The notes below the pieces were generated by a model. That model saw only the letters and a list, made by a program, of their open reading frames with translations. It ran no database searches and was not told the origin of the DNA. Source: Agapanthus africanus (Eukaryota > Streptophyta > Magnoliopsida > Asparagales > Amaryllidaceae). Taken from it: a DNA stretch of 64,000 bases. Positions 36,401 to 47,899 of the stretch are shown in pieces. The DNA lies in the NCBI GenBank assembly GCA_030015575.1, contig JASDDO010000014.1, positions 164,643,911 to 164,707,910 of the forward strand, in the 5' to 3' direction. The first letter of the stretch is position 1. Each line of letters opens with the position of its first letter. The position numbers were made by a program, and so were the translations under genes.

Positions 36401-36614
36401 ATATTTTCTTTCAGTTAAAATCATGTATTGTAAATGAATCAAGATGAATGTAAATAAATTTGTTGAATTATAAATCTCATGTTTATTCTCTTGTCATTTT
36501 ATATTGATTCTTCTACACTTAACGTATTTATTCCAGGAAAGGACCTTCTCGAAATAAATATGTCGCGGCCTCGTCACGTACCCGCTTCTGTCTACTGGGA
36601 AGCGGGGCATGACA
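33461..36614 (+). mobile_element. LTR D3 (Tekay/Del-like) in copia C, inverted relative to D2
   Basis: About 3.15 kb in plus orientation. It ends CTGGGAAGCGGGGCATGACA at 36614. Its start, CGAACGACTCTGA near 33461, corresponds to TGTAACGACTCTGA of D2 but with a damaged first few bases. I found no matching target duplication (TAGAA follows the right end). Recognisable shared blocks are a TATA box at 34012-34020 (CTATAAATA), the GGGAACCCGCTATTGGATGG block at 34687, the CCGTCCATGTGCAGCAG block at 35286, and the GGGACTTACCGAGC block at 36208. It pairs with D2 as arms of a 6.3 kb inverted repeat with a spacer of about 436 bp. Confidence 0.85.
33578..33645 (+). repeat. tRNA-like segment (A and B boxes) in LTR D3
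   Basis: TAGCTCACCGCTAAAGCC and TGTGTTCGAACCCTATC stand at the same spacing as in D2, showing the feature is old within this LTR family. Confidence 0.65.
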
Positions 36615-38072
36615 TAGAATGAGGTGCAAGATATTCCTAATCGAATACCTCTATGTAAAGCAAAAGAATACGACTATGATTTTTGAACAAAACCGAGTGG
36701 TTTTAAAATTGGTTCTGACAACATCATTTAGGTTTATTTTCCTTGCATTATTCAGCTAATATGTTCCCATCATTTTAATTTTCCAAGCCATAAAAGAAAC
36801 AACCAAAATAACATACTATTTATATGCTATCCGCATTCGCCATGGGGCCTCGTCATGCACCGTTAGGTTACTTAACTAATGGCAGAGCGGGGGCAGGACT
36901 AGCACGGATGCAAAACATATAGAAGCATCTACTAAGTATAAAATATATATATATATATATCAACATTACAAGCAGATAAAAATCATCACAAGCAGATAAA
37001 AATCATCATAGGCATGTGAGAAACAATATGGAATAGCGGATAATCTAGGAGCGCCGCATTTCATTTGAGCCATGAATGAGACACGATATTCTCCGGTCAT
37101 GTGGATAGCCAGCGGAATGAAGAACCTAGACCCCTATGAGTGCGGCAAATTACCCGCCAATCCCGGAATTAAGGCAACCCCAATCACCAAAGTGAATGGG
37201 CCACCCAGCACTTCACGGAATCTGGTAACTTGAGCACCCCTCCATTGGTCAACCTATACCCCCTACGAGTGCGGCGAATAGCCTGCCAATTCTAGAGTAA
37301 GGCCCCCCCGGTCTCAACGCCATGAGATGCGGGCCCGTTACCCTCTAGAACCTGGCATTCGAGCACTCCTCTATAGGGCAATCCTAGTACAGAAAAGAAA
37401 AATATATATACAACGGGGACACCGACCTTAACACGGTCGTGCCCTAATAAAAGAGTAGACAAACTGGCAGAAATGACAGTCCACATATTGGACACTCGCC
37501 CCGCAATAATGAATATACACAAGGTTATCCATCATGACAATCCATCCATAACATCAGTGCAGCATAGAATTTCAACGTGAATATCATGTTCGTAAACCCA
37601 TCTGATTGTACATATAGCAACCATTCGGATTATACCACCCTATAATATTCACGGTCTAAGAAACTAACAAATGCACTGAAAACCATGAATTCAAAATTTC
37701 GATCGATTAAAACTTTCCACATTGGCCCCAAGTACAAACCAGTACTCAAACAAATCTGGGCCGAAACCAAATATCCCAAAAATCATATTTCCATGGTCTA
37801 GAGCACCAAAAAAAATTTGGGCCACAACGGCCAAAATTGGACCGCGGAACTGCGGCCAAATGGCAAGTTAGGCGGTGGTTCTACAGTCTAATTTTGGGCT
37901 CATGTGCCCAAATTTCTTTCTGGTCTCTAGTTTTGCCTGCACATAATTTTAATTCAAGCAAAACAATTTTTTGAATAACTTTTAAATTCGAACAGCAAGC
38001 AGTGAATTTGGAAATATGATTCGGAAAAATCCATCACTCTAAATAAGTGCAAAATAGCTAGTTAAGGTTTAT
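36615..38072 (-). other. Leader and lost gag region of copia C
   Basis: Minus-strand sequence between the primer site and the integrase. No gag frame can be followed. The part near the primer site (37620-38072) is non-coding leader. At 37122-37375 a segment of about 128 bp is tandemly duplicated (CCCCTATGAGTGCGGC-type starts at about 37129 and 37259). A TA microsatellite lies near 36940. Part of this stretch, 36830-37560, may be a separate old insertion that I cannot identify. Confidence 0.45.
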
Positions 38073-38090
38073 GGAGTGGCTCTGATACCA
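38073..38090 (-). other. Copia C primer-binding site (initiator Met tRNA type)
   Basis: Minus-strand TGGTATCAGAGCCACTCC directly abuts the LTR (38091). It is the standard copia primer site, complementary to the initiator methionine tRNA, and it fixes the orientation of C. Confidence 0.95.
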
Positions 38091-40016
38091 TGTTGGGTTT
38101 TGGTGCCCGCGCCACCGAAGCCGCGGTCGAGGCGGAAGCGAAAACAAAAATTTATGCGAGCACCAAACACCTATAAGCCAAGAAATCGATCCAAAATCTT
38201 AAACTAACAAACTACAAATGCTAGGGTGCAGAAACTACAAGCTTCGACGCGTGTCCACCCAATTGTGGAAGACCCCACTAAGCTCGTAATCGCCGTGATC
38301 GCGCTTGAAAGCCAACCACCCTCTCCGAAGAAGATCCACCTGAGGGAAACCGGATGAGGCTCTAACCGATTATCCAAACTTGCTAGGTATGGATGGTCGG
38401 TGATGTAGGAATTTTTCACTAAACTCTCTAAACCATTGCTCAAGGAAGAACAAGAAGAAGAAGGAGAAGAGGAGAGAAAGGCTAGTCTCTCATAACCATG
38501 AAGTATGAAGCTTTGGAGCAAGTGAAGAAAAGAATCTCACAACAATGTAGAAGTAAATGGCTTCTATTTCCAACCATGGATCAATAGTGCATCCAAATCA
38601 TTTTATCGATATAAAAAACCCAAGCCATGCTTTCCTATATGTTCATAACCATGCTTCTTGTCTCTTTACTTTACACCTCATTTTTTTATTTTTCTAAATA
38701 GAAAAATGAATATAAGGTGTTCTTCTTCTAGAAGCATTCCCGTATAAATATGGAATACTTCACCCGGTATATGTATCGCTACATATACGCGTATCCGTAT
38801 AAAAATACGGATAGCACCAAAAAGAGAAAATGAATAGTAAGCAACAATACTAAAATATATGTATCAAAATACATATTTAAATTATTGAATCAAAACTTGA
38901 TTTAATAATCTACCTTAATCCTAAGCCGGATAATATTATCAACTTCCTGATTAAAGTGCGTGTATCCCGTACACGTATTTAATCGAACTCCTGCACATAC
39001 TAATGTATGGCTTTTACATCTATCGGCAGAATCGGGAAAAGCCTTCTGTGTGGGACTCTGAAGACTCGACAATATGCTGGTAGTGGGTTTAACCACAAGC
39101 ACGTTAGTGGCATTAGCTGTATGTAACGTCTACCCAGGTACTTGTCGAAAAGAAGGGTCGACAATCAAGTACGTCCTTACTCTACTGAGCCTGAATGTAA
39201 TAATCTCCGTAGAGTCCGATCTCTTCGTCAATGAGTATCTCATATTGGGTCTAGGGGTAGATAACGTCAGACCTCTACTAACCCGATAAGTCGTGTCTGA
39301 GTCAATCTCATCACCAACAGAGATACTACTTATCAACTATCAGTGAATCTCATCCTCCGTGGCCACGGATTTATGGAGATAGCCAACTGAACACAGCACG
39401 ACATCGACTCCTAATACCAGGAGAGACGAATCTATGACAATCGACCACTGCCTCCATGTGGCTCGGGATTATACCCAACTAAAACCTGTTTGCATGACTC
39501 ATTTGAGCCATGGTAGGGTGGTAATCAAAGTACATTAGGAACTCACACGAGACAAATGACGATTTCAGGTCAAAAGACTAACCTGTACTCATGCCACATG
39601 AAAACTTCCATCTGACGATAAATATAATACCATCTAGAAGTTCTCGGCGAGTCCGTCCAGTGTATTATCCTAGGTAACACAACGCCAATGGTTTGTGATA
39701 CCAGCCACCGCCCCTCGTCGGGGTCTAGAAACATATCACTAGTCTACTACGGAATATCGATGCACAGTCTCGATACTCCCACGACTAGGGACATTTAAGG
39801 ATGCGCTTATGGACAACTCAGCTCTCACATATATGATCACCATCATAATGCTGGTTGTTAAGAAACAATCCTATAGCCTTCATTAACGATGAAGACAAAC
39901 CAGATAGCACACTACCATCTCGAGTAAGACTGTTATACCTGTATAAGTCCTCATTCAATTATCATAATTGCCTACTTGCAATCACAACAATTTCCTTGAG
40001 GGCACTATATCAAACA
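38091..40016 (-). repeat. 5' LTR of copia element C
   Basis: 1926 bp. On the minus strand it starts TGTTTGATATAGTGCCCTCA (40016) and ends AAAACCCAACA (38091). It matches 21408-23354 along its length. TCTTC follows at 40017-40021, the same duplication as at 21403-21407. Confidence 0.92.
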
Positions 40017-40021
40017 TCTTC

Positions 40022-41189
40022 ATCATTTTCTTCTTCGTTTAGGGCATGAGTTCATTAACTTGATACTTCTATCGCGATGAATGCTGAGATGGCGACAATG
40101 CAGAAGAAACTTGAAGCAATCGAAAGAAAATTCTCATAAGCCTCCCTTAACCAAATTTCTATTCCCAAAAACATATGTGCTTGTTGTTCCGATTCGTCAC
40201 ATTTGACCAAAGAGTGTCCTTTAAATCATCCATTTCAGGGCCAGGTGCAAACCAATGCGGCATTTCAGTAACAACCTAGAAACGACCCTTACTCTTCCAC
40301 ATATGGTCGGGGATAGAGGAATCATCCTAACTTTGCTTGGAACTAGAACCCAAATTAGAACCAAAATCAATTCCAAAACCAAAACAACTTTCAAAGGCCG
40401 ATTCCCCCTGCTCAACAACAACATCCACAACACCAATTTCAGCAACCTTTCCCGCAACAACAATTCCAAACATCGGCGAACAACTTTGCTCCTTTTAACA
40501 ATTCTTTTTCTCAAAACAACAACGTTGTCCCGTCCGGTAATGATAAGCTCTCAGCGTTTGATAGAATCATTGAAGCTTTTGTTAAGCAGTCCACTCAGAG
40601 AACTGTAAATATCTAATATTCTATTCATACCCTTGTGCAACATACCGCTTCCTACGGCCAAAGCATTAAATCCATCGAAGCCCAAATTCCACAGTTCAAT
40701 GCGGCAATGAGCGAGAGAGAGAAAGAGAAGTTTCCATCTCAACCACTTCCAAATCTAGGCCATCCACATAATGCACATGTTGTTCTTGAACAAAAAAATC
40801 ATAATGTGAGTGTGGTAACAACATTGAGATCTGGGAAGATGCCGGATAACAAGGTTGGCGCACCCGATGATAATGATGATGACATCCAAGCGGCCACTTC
40901 TTCTTCCTCTGTTCAAACTTCTTCTTCTATGCCCGTCCTTCTTTCTCCACCGGACTTGAATTCCAATTATGTTGCTTCAAACGGACCCACTTCTCACTCC
41001 ACTCAAACATCTATTTTAGGATCCGTTCTGTCTCTACAACCCACTCTACAAACATTGGACCCAACCTATTTAAGAAAAGCTCCATTTCCAAACCGATTGA
41101 GGCCAAATAAACCAAGTCCACAAATGGAGAAGGTTATGGAGTTATTCAAACAAGTTAATATTAACATACCTCTATTAGATGTGATCTAA
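40022..41189 (+). pseudogene. Athila Gag, C-terminal part with zinc knuckle
   Basis: Gag of element B continues after copia C. MNAEMATMQKKLEAIERKFS near 40078 is a coiled coil. CACCSDSSHLTKECPLN at about 40170 fits the C-x2-C-x4-H-x4-C zinc-knuckle pattern used for RNA binding. A Gln/Asn-rich stretch (40240-40540) follows in broken frames. From 40635 a clean frame has QHTASYGQSIKSIEAQIPQF, KFPSQPLPN and VTTLRSGK, all typical of the Gag-protease linker of Athila elements. The frame ends at 41187. Several stops before 40600 show decay. Confidence 0.85.
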
Positions 41190-42010
41190 CAAGTCCTTTC
41201 TTATACAAAAATTCTTAAGGACTTGTGCACTAAGAAGAGAAAGTCTTAAGTACCGAAGAAAGTTTTCATTGCTAGTAATGTGAGCGATACTCTTACCCAA
41301 GATTTGCCAAACAACGTAAGGACCCAGGTTGTCCTACGATTTCAATTGCCATTGGGGGGTAAGAACATCAACCGCTCTTTTCTAGATCTCGATGCTAGTG
41401 TTAACTTGCTTCCTTATATGGTATATGAACAACTTAGTGTAGCAGAGCTGAAACCTACACATTGTACTCTTCAGATGGCTGACCAATTTTTCACCTACCC
41501 TAAGGGTGAGTTAGATGATGTGTTAATTAAAGTCAGGGACTTCATATTCCCTCTGGAATTCATAGTCTTAGACACACAACATGTAGCTAACCCCAGGAAT
41601 CAAATTCCGGTGATTCTCAGTCGCCCATTCTTAGCAACCTCTAATGTTGTGATCAATTGTCAAAACGGTTCTGTGAGACTATCATTCGGTAAGATGACAA
41701 TTGAACTCAACATTTTTAGGTTAGGGAATCAGCCCACTGAACCGAGTGCCCATATGCTGGACATTTGTTCTGTTTAAGAGATCGATCCCGAAAATTGTGA
41801 GTTTGAGGAGTTTATTTTTGATCCCGATGATCTCGACACCACTAATATGTTTTTCTTTGATCCAACCGCTTCCGAAACCGACAGAAAGTACGAGTGCTTC
41901 ACCTTTGCGAATAATCTTGATGAGTCACCCGAGTTTGAATCCTTTGAGTTTGCAGATGAGTTGATCGAACCATCCGATTCTAGTGCTTACACAACTATGA
42001 ACCCCTCATG
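41190..42010 (+). pseudogene. Athila protease region
   Basis: This is the retropepsin of element B. The frame 41280-41777 reads NRSFLDLDASVNLLPYMVYE (about 41370), the active-site segment. The D-L-G-A usual in Athila is D-L-D-A here, so the catalytic turn is altered. MADQFFTYPKGELDDVLIKV, FPLEFIVLD and VILSRPFLATSNVVINCQNG follow in the normal order. The stop at 41775 is followed by an acidic linker (41780-42010) in another frame. The SVN-MPY and I-L-G-R-P-F-L blocks are characteristic of this lineage. Confidence 0.85.
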
Positions 42011-42042
42011 AAATCCTTCGAGTTCGATAATCGGTCCCTACC

Positions 42043-42995
42043 TTGCCTTCAATTTTTTCTCCATCGATGCTCGAACTCAAGCTTTTTCTGCCTCACCTCA
42101 AGTATGTTTACTTAGGTGAAAACAAGATGCTTCTAGTAGTCATCTCAACTTCCCTATCTTTAGAGCAAGAGAAAGCTCTTCTTTCCATCTTGCGATCCAA
42201 TTGGCAATCTTTCGGCTGGACTATAGCTGACATCAAGGGGATTAGTCCCTTGATCGTTGAACATCATATACATCTGATGGATGATGCCAAGCCAGCCAAG
42301 GATCCACGGGGACAATTAAATCACGTCATGAAAGAGGCGGTGAAAAAGGAGATCGTCAAATGCTTTGATAACTGTATTATTTACCCGATATCCGACAGCC
42401 TGTAGGCGAGTTCTATACATGTTTTCCCTAAGAAGTCGGGCATTACGATGATTACTAATGAGGCGAACAAGTTAATTCTGACTAGCACTGAAACCGGGTG
42501 GCTAGTGTGTTTTAATTACCGGAAACTCAACGCCATGACGCGGAATGATCACTTCCAACTTCCTTTCATTGACCAAATGCTTGATCGATTAGCCGGGCAT
42601 GAGTATTACTATTTTTTGGATGGATACTCAGGGTAAAACCATTTTCCCAACACTGAAAAAGATCATAACAAGACCACTTTCAGATGTCCTTTTCGCACGT
42701 TTGCATATAGACACATGCCCTTTGGGTTATGCAATGCTCCCGCCATATTCCAGCGGTGTATGATGGGAATATTCTTCGACATGGTCGAAAATTTTCAGGA
42801 AATTTTCATGATTGATTTCTCTATCTTTAGGGATTCCTTTGAAGAGTGCTTGCAACACCTTGACACTTTCCTTACTAGATGTAAGGAAAAGAATCTAACT
42901 TTGAATTGGGAAAATGCCACTTCATGGTTCGTGATGGAATTGTCTTAGGACACATCATTTCACGAAGTGGTATTGAGGTTGATAAGGCAAAAATT
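42043..42995 (+). pseudogene. Athila reverse transcriptase, truncated at a chimeric join
   Basis: This is the RT of element B. The segment 42043-42405 has LKYVYLGENKMLLVVIS, SFGWTIADIKGISP and KEIVKCFDNCIIYPISDS. 42448-42636 has TGWLVCFNYRKLNAMTRNDH, FQLPFIDQMLDRLAGHEYYY and FLDGYSG. 42715 on has MPFGLCNAPAIFQRCMMGIF. At 42808 the catalytic block reads MIDF, so one of the two conserved aspartates is changed. The frame 42906-43388 starts in Athila sequence (GIVLGHIISRSGIEVDKAKI). At about 42996 it turns, without losing frame, into protease and RT of a different gypsy lineage. No env-like gene or 3' LTR of B is present. Confidence 0.87.
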
Positions 42996-44000
42996 GACGT
43001 AGTCTTGGAAATGGACTGGCTGGGAACTTTCTTCGCTACCATCGACTGTCGCAAAAGGAGGGTAGTGTTTGAAATACCAGATCACCTAGTGTTCCACTTC
43101 AAATACGGAGATCGTACATTACAGCCTAACATCTACAGAGCAAAACCAAAGAAGGCAGAAATTGCAGTATTGCAAGCGGAAGGATCGAAACTAGAGGTAG
43201 TTCGAGAGTTCGAGGATGTATTCCCGGAAGATATATCAAGTTTGCCTTATGATCGAGCTTTTGAATTCAGCATTGATTTGCAAACCGACGCACAAGCAGT
43301 AATAAAATCTCTATACCAATTACGTCTGGAGCAATTGAAGGGGATCCATATTCAGTTGGACGAACTCCTGAAGAATGGTTGGATCTGACCCGGTACTTCA
43401 AGTTGGGGATCTCCGGTGCTACTGGTGAAGAAGAAGGATGGTACCTACAAGATGTGCCTGGATTATCGAGCTATGAAGGAAGTGACAATTAAAAACAAGT
43501 ATCTGCTACCGCATCGATGACCTTTTCAATCAGTTAAGTGGATCTTGTATCTTTTCAAAGTTAGATCTTCGTCAAGGATATCATCAGGTGAAGATCAAGG
43601 ACTCCAATATTCCGAAGACGGCATTTAGGACTCGTTATGGTCATTATGATATCTCGTAATGCCATTTGGAGTGACCAATGCACCTTCCATCTTTATGAAC
43701 TTGATGAACCAAGTTTTCCGAGAGTAATTAGACAGATTTGTTGTTATCTTCATTGACGATATCTTGGTGTATTCAAAGAATCGAAAAGAGCACGCCGAGA
43801 ACTTACGGATTGTCCTGGAGACATTACGACAACACCAGCTCTACGCCAAGTACAATAAGTGTGAATTTTGGTTAGATCAGGTCGAATTTCTCAGACATAT
43901 CATTTCAGGCAAAGTAATCACCGTGGATCTGGCTATGGTGTCAGCTGTCAGCGAGTGGCCAACACCAAAGACGGTGAAAGATATAAGAAGCTTTTTAGGA
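42996..44000 (+). pseudogene. Element E protease end and reverse transcriptase (Tekay/Del-like)
   Basis: A Ty3/gypsy chromovirus-type pol starts at the join. LEMDWLGTFFATIDCRKRRV (about 43002) is the C-terminal end of the protease. VVREFEDVFPEDISSLPYDR (43197) and EFSIDLQTDAQAVIKSLYQL begin the RT. After a stop at 43386 the reading continues in other frames with [20 protein letters not shown] (43408), [20 protein letters not shown] (43658) and [15 protein letters not shown] at 43749, with both catalytic aspartates present. [20 protein letters not shown] follows near 44001. Several frameshifts make it inactive. The N-terminal Gag and protease parts of E are not in the window. Confidence 0.9.
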
Positions 44001-44640
44001 TTAGCAGGATATTACAGACGCTTCATCGAAGGATTCTCAAAGATCACAACACCCCTCACCGAGCTCACATATAAGGAAGCAGCATTAGTGTGGTCAGAAG
44101 CATGTAAGAAGGCTTTTATAGAACTTAAGTTGAGATTAACCTCTGCACCTATTCTTATAATACCAGAACGATATGGCGAATTTGATGTACATTGTGATGC
44201 GTTCTACATCAGCATGGAAAAATTGTGGCTATTGTATCAAGGTGATTAAAAGTTCATGAACACAACTATCCAACACATGATCTGGAACTGGCAGCAGTGG
44301 TCTTCACACTCAAGATTTGGCGCCACTATCTTTTCGGAGAACGAGCGAATATATACATTGACTACAAGAGTCCGCAGTACGTATTTACTCAGAAGGAACT
44401 CAACTTGTGGCAGAAAAGATGGCTAGAATTTATAGGGGATTTCGACATCAACCTACAGTATCATCTTGGGAAGATGAATGTAGTTCCTGATGCACTTAGT
44501 CGCCAACTATTAGTAATGAACCTCACCGCTCAATGGAAGCTACTGCAAGAATTGCACGGATTGGTGATCGAAGTAGTTATGCTAAGTAACGCTTCATATT
44601 TGATGAACTTACTTATTCAGTCCACTCTTGTAAATTAGAT
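44001..44640 (+). pseudogene. Element E RNase H
   Basis: The RNase H domain follows the RT without a break. It reads [20 protein letters not shown] (about 44087), [11 protein letters not shown] with the first catalytic Asp, then after a stop and frame change MVFTLKIWRHYLFGERANIY (44297), DYKSPQYVFTQKELNLWQKR and HLGKMNVVPDALSRQ (44459). Single RNase H and these block sequences fit chromoviruses such as Tekay/Del. A stop at about 44247 and one at 44636 interrupt it. Confidence 0.88.
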
Positions 44641-44649
44641 CAAGACAGC

Positions 44650-45797
44650 TCAAGTAAATGATACCAAGTTACAAAAGATCCTTGAACAAGTAGAAAGTAG
44701 ACTTCGAACTGACTTCATCATTCATGAAGATGGATCCTTGCTATATGGAAGCCATTTATGTGTGCCAGTCGTCCATGTTCGAGAAAAGTTGATAAAAAAT
44801 CTCACAGCTTTCCGTATTCGGTACACCCCGACGGCACAAAAAATGTACAAGGATCAGCGGCAATATTTCTGGTGGCAAGGAATGAAGCATGAAGTAACAA
44901 GGAGCATAACAAAGTGTTTGGTGTGTCAGCAAGTGAAGGCTCAACATCACAGAACTGCTGGTCAACTTCAGCCGTTACCAATCCCAAAATAAAAATGCCA
45001 GCACATTTCCATGGATTTCATGACTACTCTTCTTCGTAGTACGAAGGGTAATGGCGCAATTTGGGTTATTTTGGATCAACTCACCAAGTCGGCTCACTTT
45101 ATTCCATTCTGAGTTGGTCAGCCAACTCAGACGTTGGTAAAGAAGTATATGGAGGTGAGTAAAAAAATATAAAGTAGGATTTAAACCTTCGAGATGTACC
45201 ATATTTGTATTGATACGCATAAACTCATGCAGGAGATCGTAAGAATACATGGGGTACCTGTTTGCATCGTCTCCTATCATGATACGAGATTCCGATCATA
45301 ATTTTGATAGAGTCTGCAAGTTAGCTAGGGAACGAGTCTGAATTTCAGCACGGCGTATCATCCACAAACGGACGGACAATCCGAGCGAACAATTAAGATA
45401 TTAGAAGATATGCTGAGAGCCTATATGTTAGGTTTCAGAGGTTCGTGGGAAGATCACCTACACCTTGTGAAGTTCTCATATAACAATAGCTACCAGGCAA
45501 GCATTGGGATGGCACCATTCACAGCACTCTATGGACGGAAGTGTCGTTCCCCGCTGAGTTGGGACGACGTTAGAGATCGTGAACTCCTTGGACCAGAGAT
45601 GATCGCGGCAACTGTAGGTGTGGTTCTCACGATCGGGGAAAAGATGCACATAGCCCAGGACCAACAGAAGCATTGGACAGATGCAAAACGTCGGCGTCTG
45701 GAGTTTCAATCCAGAGAGTATGTATTCCTGAAGATCTCTCCAAATAGAGCAGTGATATGTTTTGACAAGAGAGGTAAATTAAGTTCAAGGTACATAG
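44650..45797 (+). pseudogene. Element E integrase, main part
   Basis: The integrase inserts the cDNA into the genome. The zinc-finger part (44738-44992) reads FRIRYTPTAQKMYKDQRQYF and RSITKCLVCQQVKAQHH. The C-x2-C pair is kept but both histidines of HHCC are missing. The core is broken by frameshifts (44995-45400) and still shows MDFMTTLL-like residues, a TKSAHFIPF block, and AYHPQTDGQSERTIKILED near 45360 with the catalytic Glu. A clean frame (45410-45859) has VKFSYNNSYQASIGMAPFTA, LYGRKCRSPLSWDDV and KRGKLSSRYI, the usual chromovirus C-terminus. It is cut at 45798 by a copia solo LTR and continues at 47900. Confidence 0.9.
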
Positions 45798-47899
45798 TGT
45801 TGGATATAGTGCCCTCAGAGTCAATTATTGGATCGCAGGCACGTGATTGCAATGATTGAGGGAGGACCTATACCGGTAGGACGGTCTTACTCGAGAGGTT
45901 TGTATACTATATGGTTTGTCTTTATCATCATGTACATGCTTTAGGTGACATTGTAGTTCACTATTACATGTTGATAGAGAATAGTATGCTACCATGGTTT
46001 ATCTTTATCATCGTGTACTGCTTCAGATGACCTTACAGGTCACTATTGCGCATTGATAGAGCGCTTAGGATTCTTGCTTAATGGCCAGCAGTATGATGGT
46101 GATCATATATGTGGGAGCTGGGGTCTATAAGCATATCCTTAAAAGGTCCCTAGTCATGGGAGTTTCGAGACCGGGCATTGATACTTTATTAGTAGACTAG
46201 TGTATACAGTCGAGACCCCGACGAGGGGCGGTGGCCGGTCTCATAAGCCATTGGTGTCAGTTGGATCACCTAAGATGTATACTGGTGCTCATTGGGTTAT
46301 GAGTACACTGGACAGGACTCGCCGGGAACATGCTAGTTGGTATTATACCTGACGTCAGATAGCAGTTCCATGGTGACATGTGTACAGGTTAGCTCATCGA
46401 CCTGAGATCCTCATTTGTCTCGTGTGAGTTCCCACTGTGCTTTGATTACTACCCTACCACGGCTCAAAGGAGTCGTGCAAACAGGTTTTAGTTGGGTACA
46501 GTCCCGAGCCACATGGAGGCAGTGAGCGGATCGGCAGGGGTTTCGTCTCTCCCGGTATTGGGGGTGAGATCGCGCTGTGTCTAGGAGAGCCATTACACGA
46601 AGTCCTTGGCCAAGGCAGAGATTTACTAATAGGTATTACAGTAGTATCTCAGGATGTTCTTGGCTGCACTCCGACACGACTTGTACCGCTTTTGGGGGTC
46701 TGACTTTTACCAACCCCTAGGCCCGACATGCGATGCTCATAGACGAACGGACCGGACTGTACGGATATTGTCATTGACAGGCTCAGTAGGGTGTCAGGAT
46801 GAGTTCGCTCATCGAACTACCTTTTGGTCAATACCTGGTAGCCCGTTATGTACGGCTAGTACCTCTGACGTGCTAGTGGTTAAATCCACAGCCAAAGTAT
46901 TGACGAGTCTTTAGAGTCCCCCACAGACAGTTTCTCAAGTTTCGGGCGAAACGTTGTAGAGGCCGTATGATATATGGCAGGGTCCGATCATATACGTGCA
47001 GTAGTGCACGGATCATGATCAGGCGGATCATACTAGTGGGCTTTGGTTTAAGCCGGATCCTAGTATTAGATTTGTTGGATTACTTTAGTCTCATCGCATT
47101 CGCATTCATTCGGAATGCGGATGCAGGTATGTATATACAGGTGAGGGGTATCCTTGTGATCCGTCACGAGTTTATTTTAGATGTTGTCGTATCTTTTTGT
47201 TGTGGCAAACATTTGGATTAATGTTTGCTTATAGAAATAATGAGCTAGAATTCATCATGAGATGCATTAAATGTGACATGGACATATATGATGACTCATG
47301 GTCTCTTTTAGTGTGTAAATGTCACATTATATGATGGTTTTGTGATGATATGATAAGAGGAGAGAGAGAGGGGCTGCCATGAGGAGGTGAGCTCTCATAT
47401 TATTCTTCTCACTCTCTCATTTTATCACAATTATCAATTCAACACAAGAAAAGAAAAGAAAAGAGAGCCTCTTCTTCTTCTTCCTCTATCTTACATCATC
47501 CACCAATGGCATCATCTCTAACCTCCATCCATACAATGGATGCAAGCGACAAAGTGATCACAAACATCCTCTACAACACCTTGGACACGCCGGCTAGCAC
47601 ACTTCATGCCCGAGTTGCTTCGGATGAAGCAGGAGTCCGTTAAAAGACTCGAAGATGTGGTGCCCTTTCCGACAAGGAGATCGAGACCGGAGATGCCGCG
47701 AGGAGCTTGGGATGGTGTCCAAAGACCGAAGGACACGGATCGATCGGTATAGCTTTCCAACCCTTTCTCTAGTTGCTAGTTGTAGGTTAATGGTTCGATC
47801 CGAGATTTAAGCATACGATAGCGCCGGTTTCTAGTTTAGAAAAAATTTCGTCGCATTTTGGCCTTGGAAAGATGGCCGGGGCGCTACCGTAGACTTACA
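45798..47899 (+). mobile_element. Copia-type solo LTR in the integrase of element E
   Basis: A 2102-bp LTR in plus orientation. It starts TGTTGGATATAGTGCCCTC and ends ACCGTAGACTTACA. The flanks are CATAG (45793-45797) and CATAA (47900-47904), a 5-bp duplication with one G/A difference. It is an inverted copy of the solo LTR at 5731-7828 (2098 bp); both share the CCCCGACGAGGGGCGGTGG block. The integrase reading resumes immediately after it. No coding sequence is present inside; short frames are chance. Confidence 0.92.

Larger units (their letters stand above)
21408..40016 (-). mobile_element. Ty1/copia element C, minus strand, inserted in Athila Gag
   Basis: Two LTRs (38091-40016 as 5' LTR, 21408-23354 as 3' LTR) flanked by a perfect TCTTC duplication (21403-21407 and 40017-40021). 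The minus-strand order is LTR, primer site, leader, integrase, integrase-RT hinge, RT, RNase H, polypurine tract, LTR. Coding parts are strongly decayed. Once the three nested LTRs D1-D3 (4455, 2737 and about 3154 bp) are set aside, C is about 8.3 kb. The hinge, RT and tail resemble Tork-type copia elements; that lineage call is tentative. Confidence 0.9.

Noticed and set aside
30288-36614. A single DNA transposon with 3 kb terminal inverted repeats
   Set aside because: Each arm has its own LTR start and end, D2 alone is flanked by TGTTT, and the spacer 33025-33460 is copia integrase from the host element.
41780-42996. An envelope-like gene of the Athila element
   Set aside because: Athila elements can carry one after integrase, but here the element is cut within RT and nothing like it is seen.
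47518-47760. 80-codon minus-strand frame in the copia solo LTR
   Set aside because: The same LTR at 5731-7828 does not keep this frame, and no domain is recognised.
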